Shown here in pieces: positions 63,970 through 64,000 of a stretch of DNA of 64,000 nt. The stretch is taken from positions 23,601 to 87,600 of the forward strand of contig NZ_VOSS01000090.1 in assembly GCF_007997035.1 (NCBI RefSeq), written 5' to 3'. Origin of the DNA: Ralstonia sp. TCR112. GTDB taxonomy: Bacteria; Pseudomonadota; Gammaproteobacteria; Burkholderiales; Burkholderiaceae. How positions within the stretch are numbered: the first letter of the stretch is position 1; each line of letters opens with the position of its first letter. The notes beneath the pieces are model-generated. The model did no database searches. It was given only the letters and a program-made list of their open reading frames with translations, and was not told the origin of the DNA. Made by a program: the position numbers and the translations under genes.

Positions 63970-64000
63970 CCAAAGAAAGGCGCGCCCGAGATGGCGAAAG

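Noticed and set aside
1..64000. tRNA or rRNA genes, CRISPR arrays, prophage, transposases, integrases
   Set aside because: Looked for characteristic sequences on both strands and saw none; a covariance-model search could still find a small RNA I missed.

Overview
The window is high-GC DNA with the gene style of a Burkholderiaceae betaproteobacterium, most likely a Ralstonia. The grounds are about 65% GC, strong GC3 bias, GGAG-type ribosome sites, Ralstonia-like families (large NAD-glutamate dehydrogenase, SDR-type threonine dehydrogenase, pga operon) and a hairpin repeat at the right edge of a type common in this group. This assignment is inferred from the sequence, not from a search. I see no rRNA, tRNA, CRISPR array, prophage or insertion sequence.

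Layout. 1-7.4 kb: a Tat-exported PhoD-like phosphatase (cut by the window edge), a secreted TolB/discoidin-domain protein, a LuxR-type orphan quorum-sensing receptor, an EAL-CBS-GGDEF protein, and a MerR regulator with two TipAS-like repeats behind its own 19-bp-spacer promoter. 7.4-19.6 kb: a short-chain amide module. On the minus strand, urtABCDE-type ABC transporter genes lead into aliphatic amidase (amiE), formamidase (fmdA) and an FmdB-type zinc ribbon. Divergent from these are an NCS1-permease/histidine-kinase/receiver fusion (frame broken near 16,070) and a REC-HTH response regulator, which probably sense and control amide use. 19.6-28.2 kb: a metallo-hydrolase, an MFS gene with an in-frame stop, a deacylase, two LysR regulators, a YdbC-like aldo-keto reductase, an HPPD-like dioxygenase and a DUF4349 lipoprotein. 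28.3-34.6 kb: an APC permease, a MATE exporter, and an XRE-cupin regulator divergent from kbl-tdh (threonine to glycine plus acetyl-CoA), with stacked palindromes between them.

35.5-43.6 kb: a LuxR-HTH regulator followed by pgaABCD for poly-beta-1,6-GlcNAc (PNAG) biofilm polysaccharide. The regulator frame runs without a stop into the pgaA start, and pgaA changes frame near 36,910. 43.9-48.1 kb: small secreted or zinc-ribbon proteins, a UdgX-type uracil-DNA glycosylase, a membrane protein and a phosphatidylserine-decarboxylase/PsiD-like enzyme starting at TTG. 48.1-57.2 kb: the 1,641-residue NAD-glutamate dehydrogenase, small DUF proteins, a methyltransferase, a GST and a GlxA-type AraC regulator. 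57.3-63.9 kb: an MFS transporter, a phospholipase-C-type phosphoesterase whose ribosome site lies in an 11-bp inverted repeat, a GNAT, a chemoreceptor behind a sigma-28-like promoter, and an exported M20 peptidase.

Three reading frames are broken (near 16,070, 21,041 and 36,910). Whether these are real mutations or sequence errors cannot be decided from the window. The most novel-looking unit is the permease-linked sensor kinase with a cysteine cluster, facing the amide operon.
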